10,097 bases of DNA. Source: Bacteroidota bacterium (GTDB lineage Bacteria; Bacteroidota; Bacteroidia; Chitinophagales; Chitinophagaceae). Below the pieces are notes generated by a model that searched no databases, was not told the DNA's origin, and saw only the letters and a program-made list of their open reading frames with translations. The stretch covers positions 1 through 10,097 of the forward strand of contig JAEZIL010000150.1 of NCBI GenBank assembly GCA_023436685.1, given 5' to 3'. Position 1 is the first letter of the stretch. Every line of letters begins with the position of its first letter. Below, piece by piece: positions 6,815-10,097 of this stretch. The translations under genes and the position numbers were made by a program.

Positions 6815-8173
6815 CTACAATGCTTTTACTGCTTCTTTAAATTGCTGCCCTCTGTCTTCATAGTTTTTAAACAGATCGAAACTTGCGCATGCAGGCGAAA
6901 GCAAAACCGTGTCGCCTTTTTCTGCTAGCGCATATGCTGCATTCACAGCGTCCTTCGCACTTCTGGTATCTACAATATTCTCTAATACACCTTTAAATGC
7001 ATCATGTATTGGTTGGTTATCGATACCCATACAAACAATTGCTTTAACCTTCTCTTTTACAAGATCCATTATCTCGTTATAGTCGTTACCCTTGTCCTGT
7101 CCGCCAAGTATTAATACTGTAGGCACTTTCATGCTTTCCAATGCAAACCATACCGAGTTCACATTAGTAGCTTTGCTATCATTAATAAAATCAACACCTC
7201 GCACAGTAGCTACAAACTCCAGGCGATGTTCTAATCCTTCGAATGTTGCAAAACTTTCCCTGATCTTTTCTTTACGTATGCCTGCAATACGTGCTGATAT
7301 ACCTGCTGCCATGCTGTTGTATTGATTATGCTTGCCTTTAATGGAAAGGTCATGTATCGACATACTCATATCCACTCCATCAACCTGAATATGCATTTGC
7401 TCGTTATTAATGTACCCTCCGTCGTTCGTTATGTTTTGCTCGTTCATCGTAAAATAGATTAGTTGGGACTGAATTGAATGGGTTTTGATATAGTTGTGAA
7501 TAACCTCGTCGTCTTTGTTGATAACAAAAAAATCGGCAGCTGTTTGATTTGCAGCAATGCGAAATTTTGAGTATGTATAATTTTCGAATTTATAGTCGTA
7601 TCTGTCTAAATGGTCGGGGGTAATATTGAGTAGAACAGCCACATCGGGCCTAAACATGTGCGTATCGTCCAGCTGAAAACTGCTTATCTCCATCACATAC
7701 CATTCACAGGGCTTTTTAACAAGCTGTTTAGCGAAGCTGATGCCAATATTACCAACCATTGCTACATCGTAACCAGCCTGTTGCAACAAATGATATGTGA
7801 GCTTTGTGGTTGTGCTTTTACCATTGCTACCTGTAATAGCTATTATTTTACTATTGCCCTTGTAACGAAAACCAAATTCTATTTCGCTACATACTTCTAT
7901 ACCTGCCGAACGTACCCTTCTCATTACCTCTGCCTTCTCAGGTATACCGGGGCTTTTTACTATGCAGGTTGCACTCAGCACCTTATCCATTGTATGGCCT
8001 TCTTCTTCAAATTCAATACCTGCTGACTGCATTTCATTCTTATACCTACTGCTTATAGTATTGCCATCACTTACAAATACATCCCACCCCTGTTGCTTGC
8101 CTAGCAAGGCAGCGCCTACACCGCTTTCGCCGGCGCCCAGTACAATCAATATTTTGTGTTCGCTATTGTGCAC
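6815..8173 (-). CDS. murD: UDP-MurNAc-L-alanine--D-glutamate ligase MurD
   Basis: MurD is the cytoplasmic ATP-dependent ligase adding D-glutamate to UDP-MurNAc-L-Ala. The 452 residues hold an N-terminal substrate domain with GAGESGVGAA (13-22) and KSPGIP (73-78). The central ATPase domain has the P-loop GSNGKSTTT (115-123), EISSFQLD (162-169), NITPDHLDRY (183-192) and KGKHNQYN (279-286). The C-terminal domain has GLEHRLEF (313-320), NDSKATN (331-337) and LSPACASFD (425-433). The EISSFQL and SPACASFD motifs are diagnostic of MurD. The start is a GTG (8171-8173) whose first base is the last base of the mraY TAG stop. No ATG precedes the GAGESG motif in frame, so this is the best start. It is the only non-ATG start among the eight start codons visible in the window. 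The TAG stop is four bases before ftsW. All expected ligase motifs are present. Confidence 0.98.
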   Translation of the reverse strand: MHNSEHKILIVLGAGESGVGAALLGKQQGWDVFVSDGNTISSRYKNEMQSAGIEFEEEGHTMDKVLSATCIVKSPGIPEKAEVMRRVRSAGIEVCSEIEFGFRYKGNSKIIAITGSNGKSTTTKLTYHLLQQAGYDVAMVGNIGISFAKQLVKKPCEWYVMEISSFQLDDTHMFRPDVAVLLNITPDHLDRYDYKFENYTYSKFRIAANQTAADFFVINKDDEVIHNYIKTHSIQSQLIYFTMNEQNITNDGGYINNEQMHIQVDGVDMSMSIHDLSIKGKHNQYNSMAAGISARIAGIRKEKIRESFATFEGLEHRLEFVATVRGVDFINDSKATNVNSVWFALESMKVPTVLILGGQDKGNDYNEIMDLVKEKVKAIVCMGIDNQPIHDAFKGVLENIVDTRSAKDAVNAAYALAEKGDTVLLSPACASFDLFKNYEDRGQQFKEAVKAL

Positions 8174-8175
8174 TA
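8169..8175 (-). promoter_or_regulatory. TAGTG stop/start junction, mraY-murD coupling
   Basis: The TAG stop of mraY (8173-8175) and the GTG start of murD (8171-8173) share one base. A GTG start at a one-base overlap suggests that murD is translated mainly by ribosomes that have just finished mraY. Confidence 0.7.
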
Positions 8176-9444
8176 TTGCAGTTTTAATGTTACTATGCTT
8201 GTAATGGCCAGTATAATACCAATGATCCAGAAACGGGTTGTTATTTTACTTTCGTGATAACCTAGCTTTTGATAATGGTGATGCAATGGTGCCATTTTCA
8301 GTATACGGCGGCCTTCACCATATTTTCTTTTAGTATGCTTAAAGTATGCTACTTGCAGCATTACCGATACCAGCTCTACCAGGAAGATGCCGCAGATGAT
8401 TGGTATCAACAATTCTTTGCGAACAATAATAGCCAGTGAGGCTATAATGCCACCCAATGCCAGGCTACCCGTATCACCCATGAACACTTGCGCGGGAAAG
8501 GCATTGTACCATAAAAAACCTACACACGAACCCACAAATGCACCTACAAATATGGATAGCTCACCAAGGTTGGGGATATACATGATCTGTAGATAATCGG
8601 CAAACACATAATTACCCGACACATACGCAAACACGCCTAAACAAACACCGATAATAGCCGAAACACCTGTTGCCAACCCATCTATACCATCGGTAATATT
8701 AGCTCCGTTAGATACCGCCGTGATAATAAAAATGACAAAGAGAATATAAATGAGCGGCGTAACTATACCAATGGCCTTGTCACCAAACCATGATGCAATG
8801 ACCGCATAACTCATTTCATGATTCTTAACAAAGGGGATGGTTGTTGTAGGCGCCTTAACCGTGACATAAGTATGAAAATTACCCTGGCCATCTTTACGGT
8901 CGTATGGTTTAGAAACCACTTTCTCAACACTGCTCTGCAATACCGGTTGTCCTTCTACTATTTTGCGGGCCGTTACTACATGTTGATTGTAGTACATAGT
9001 AGTGCCTACTATGATACCAAGCCCTACCTGACCCATTATTTTAAATCTGCCTGCCAAACCCTCTTTATTTTTTTTGAACACCTTGATATAGTCATCCAGA
9101 TAGCCTACCAGGCCTAGCCATATTGTTGATACGATCATCAGCAATATGTATACGTTCATTATACGGGCAAACAATAAAGTTGGAATAAGGATAGCTGCAA
9201 TAATGATAAGCCCTCCCATTGTAGGTGTACCTTTTTTTTGAGTTTCACCTTGCAAGCCAAGGTCCCTTATGGTTTCCCCTATTTGCTTCCGTTGCAGGTA
9301 GTTTATAAGACCTTTACCTAAAACAGTTGTGATAAGAAGCGAGAGAATGATAGCCATCGCAGCACGGAATGTGATATAATAAAATACACCCGCCCCGAAT
9401 AACCCGAAGTGCTCGCGCAAATATGTAAACAGGTAGTATAGCAT
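8173..9444 (-). CDS. mraY: Phospho-MurNAc-pentapeptide transferase MraY
   Basis: MraY is the polytopic inner-membrane enzyme that transfers phospho-MurNAc-pentapeptide from UDP to undecaprenyl phosphate, making lipid I. The 423 residues contain about ten membrane segments and the family motifs: KKGTPTMGG (70-78), the Asp pair DDYIK (117-121), [13 protein letters not shown] (246-258), [18 protein letters not shown] (315-332) and the cytoplasmic [11 protein letters not shown] (385-395). The Asp pair, the Asp residues of TDGIDG and the HHH motif belong to the Mg2+ and substrate site. The protein is some 60 residues longer than E. coli MraY (360). Most of the excess is a polar stretch at about 155-205 between membrane segments, probably on the periplasmic side. 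The ATG (9442-9444) lies six bases after the murE stop; those six bases are GAGAAG, purine-rich but too close to act as a normal Shine-Dalgarno sequence. The stop overlaps murD by one base. Confidence 0.98.
   Translation of the reverse strand: MLYYLFTYLREHFGLFGAGVFYYITFRAAMAIILSLLITTVLGKGLINYLQRKQIGETIRDLGLQGETQKKGTPTMGGLIIIAAILIPTLLFARIMNVYILLMIVSTIWLGLVGYLDDYIKVFKKNKEGLAGRFKIMGQVGLGIIVGTTMYYNQHVVTARKIVEGQPVLQSSVEKVVSKPYDRKDGQGNFHTYVTVKAPTTTIPFVKNHEMSYAVIASWFGDKAIGIVTPLIYILFVIFIITAVSNGANITDGIDGLATGVSAIIGVCLGVFAYVSGNYVFADYLQIMYIPNLGELSIFVGAFVGSCVGFLWYNAFPAQVFMGDTGSLALGGIIASLAIIVRKELLIPIICGIFLVELVSVMLQVAYFKHTKRKYGEGRRILKMAPLHHHYQKLGYHESKITTRFWIIGIILAITSIVTLKLQ
8836..8982 (-). other. Extra polar loop in MraY
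   Basis: Residues about 155-203 of MraY form a polar stretch with alternating hydrophobic residues (for example [27 protein letters not shown], broken here as [18 protein letters not shown] and HTYVTVKAP). It lies between two membrane segments where E. coli MraY has a much shorter loop. By topology it should face the periplasm, and the pattern suggests a beta hairpin. The catalytic motifs on either side are intact. From recall, MraY proteins of Bacteroidota are long in this region, so it is likely a lineage trait. Confidence 0.65.
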
Positions 9445-9450
9445 CTTCTC

Positions 9451-10097
9451 TTATTTATCCAGCATTTTAAATGATTCAACTAATATTATCCGGTCATCAA
9501 AAGGGTATTTCACACCTTTGATCTCCTGATAGGTTTCATGTCCTTTACCTGCAACCAGCACTATATCTCCGGGTTGAGACAACATGCAGGCAGTTTTTAT
9601 AGCTTCCTTTCTATCTGATATTCTTAGCGATCTTTTCTTTTGCGTGGTTGTAAGCCCTGATTCCATATCATTCAAAATTGCTTCCGGATCCTCACTTCGG
9701 GGGTTATCAGCCGTCAATATTGCTTTATCACTATGTTCACAGGCAACCTGCGCCATTATAGGGCGCTTGGTTTTATCCCTGTCACCACCACAACCAATAA
9801 TTGTTATTAGCTGCTGGCCTTCGGTACGCAATTGTTTAATGGTAGCTAAAACATTTATCAATGCGTCGGGCGTATGTGCATAATCAACAATGCCGAGAAT
9901 TTTATCATTTGGAGACATGTAAGTCTCAAACCTGCCTGGAGCGCCGTGCAGATCACTTAAAGCGCGCAAAACATTCATTTTTTCTTCTCCCAGCAAAATT
10001 GCTACCCCATATACCGCCAGCAAGTTGTAAGCATTAAACGTACCTATCATACGGAAGTGGGCCTCCTGCCCATCAACAGCCATAACCAGGCCGGTAA
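9451..10097 (-). CDS. murE: UDP-MurNAc-tripeptide ligase MurE, C-terminal part (5' end outside window)
   Basis: MurE adds the third residue of the stem peptide to UDP-MurNAc-L-Ala-D-Glu in the cytoplasm. About 214 C-terminal residues are visible. The reading frame stays open to the right edge (Thr-Gly-Leu-Val before the first Met), so that Met at 10081-10083 is internal and not the start. Visible motifs are IGTFNAYN near the end of the central domain, GRFE, VDYAHTPDAL, GCGGDRDKTKRP, DNPR (bases 9697-9708) and GKGHETYQ. DNPR is the signature of MurE enzymes that use meso-diaminopimelate; lysine-adding enzymes differ there. The P-loop half of the protein lies outside the window. Motifs and position next to mraY exclude MurF. 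The TAA stop is six bases before mraY. Confidence 0.97.
   Translation of the reverse strand, partial: TGLVMAVDGQEAHFRMIGTFNAYNLLAVYGVAILLGEEKMNVLRALSDLHGAPGRFETYMSPNDKILGIVDYAHTPDALINVLATIKQLRTEGQQLITIIGCGGDRDKTKRPIMAQVACEHSDKAILTADNPRSEDPEAILNDMESGLTTTQKKRSLRISDRKEAIKTACMLSQPGDIVLVAGKGHETYQEIKGVKYPFDDRIILVESFKMLDK
9697..9708 (-). other. MurE DNPR motif, meso-diaminopimelate specificity
   Basis: The four codons encode Asp-Asn-Pro-Arg within ADNPRSEDP. In characterised MurE enzymes the Arg of this motif contacts the side-chain carboxylate of meso-diaminopimelate. The peptidoglycan of this organism is therefore predicted to be of the meso-DAP type, as in most Gram-negative bacteria. Confidence 0.85.

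Noticed and set aside
7658..8204. Plus-strand open frames opposite murD
   Set aside because: They overlap conserved MurD motifs on the other strand and show no plausible start context or domain.
10081..10083. ATG as the start of the rightmost gene
   Set aside because: The frame is open to the window edge, and the preceding and following residues fit the middle of MurE, so this Met is internal.
1..10097. Mobile element, CRISPR array, defence system or foreign gene insertion
   Set aside because: The window is filled by a continuous, co-oriented and conserved dcw gene order. No direct or inverted repeats, integrase-like frames or abrupt composition change were seen apart from the FtsQ tail.

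Overview
The window is a stretch of a bacterial division and cell-wall (dcw) cluster. Nine genes are all read from the minus strand, in transcription order murE (its start lies beyond the right edge), mraY, murD, ftsW, murG, murC, ftsQ, ftsA and ftsZ (its end lies beyond the left edge). Gene order, protein style and weak ribosome binding sites point to the Bacteroidota, probably a Chitinophagaceae-like member. The supporting signs are murC directly followed by ftsQ with no murB or ddl between them, no murF between murE and mraY, a long MraY with an extra extracytoplasmic segment, an FtsW with a GxGPGNS motif, and starts that mostly lack a Shine-Dalgarno sequence. The phylum is a firm inference; the family is a guess from recall of similar proteins.

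Layout from right to left, following transcription: 10097-9451 is murE, 9444-8173 mraY, 8173-6815 murD, 6810-5575 ftsW, 5578-4481 murG, 4478-3120 murC, 3118-1967 ftsQ, 1931-525 ftsA and 459-1 ftsZ. From murE to ftsQ, junctions are a few bases or overlapping (6-base gap, 1-base overlap, 4-base gap, 4-base overlap, 2-base gap, 1-base gap), which implies one transcript and translational coupling. The gaps widen to 35 bases before ftsA and 65 bases before ftsZ. No stretch longer than 65 bases lacks a gene, and I saw no RNA gene, mobile element, CRISPR array or clear terminator.

Together the genes run from cytoplasmic precursor synthesis to septum assembly. MurC, MurD and MurE add L-Ala, D-Glu and meso-diaminopimelate to UDP-MurNAc. 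MraY moves the phospho-MurNAc-pentapeptide to undecaprenyl phosphate (lipid I), and MurG adds GlcNAc (lipid II). FtsW polymerises lipid II at the septum. FtsQ, FtsA and FtsZ build the division machine: the Z ring, its membrane anchor and a periplasmic-side scaffold.

This is a conserved housekeeping region, and I found no undescribed system in it. The least ordinary item is the roughly 100-residue Pro/Ala/Thr- then Lys/Glu/Ala-rich C-terminal tail of FtsQ. It contains a 9-residue motif repeated with different codons, and its gene contains A-runs that could be slippery.
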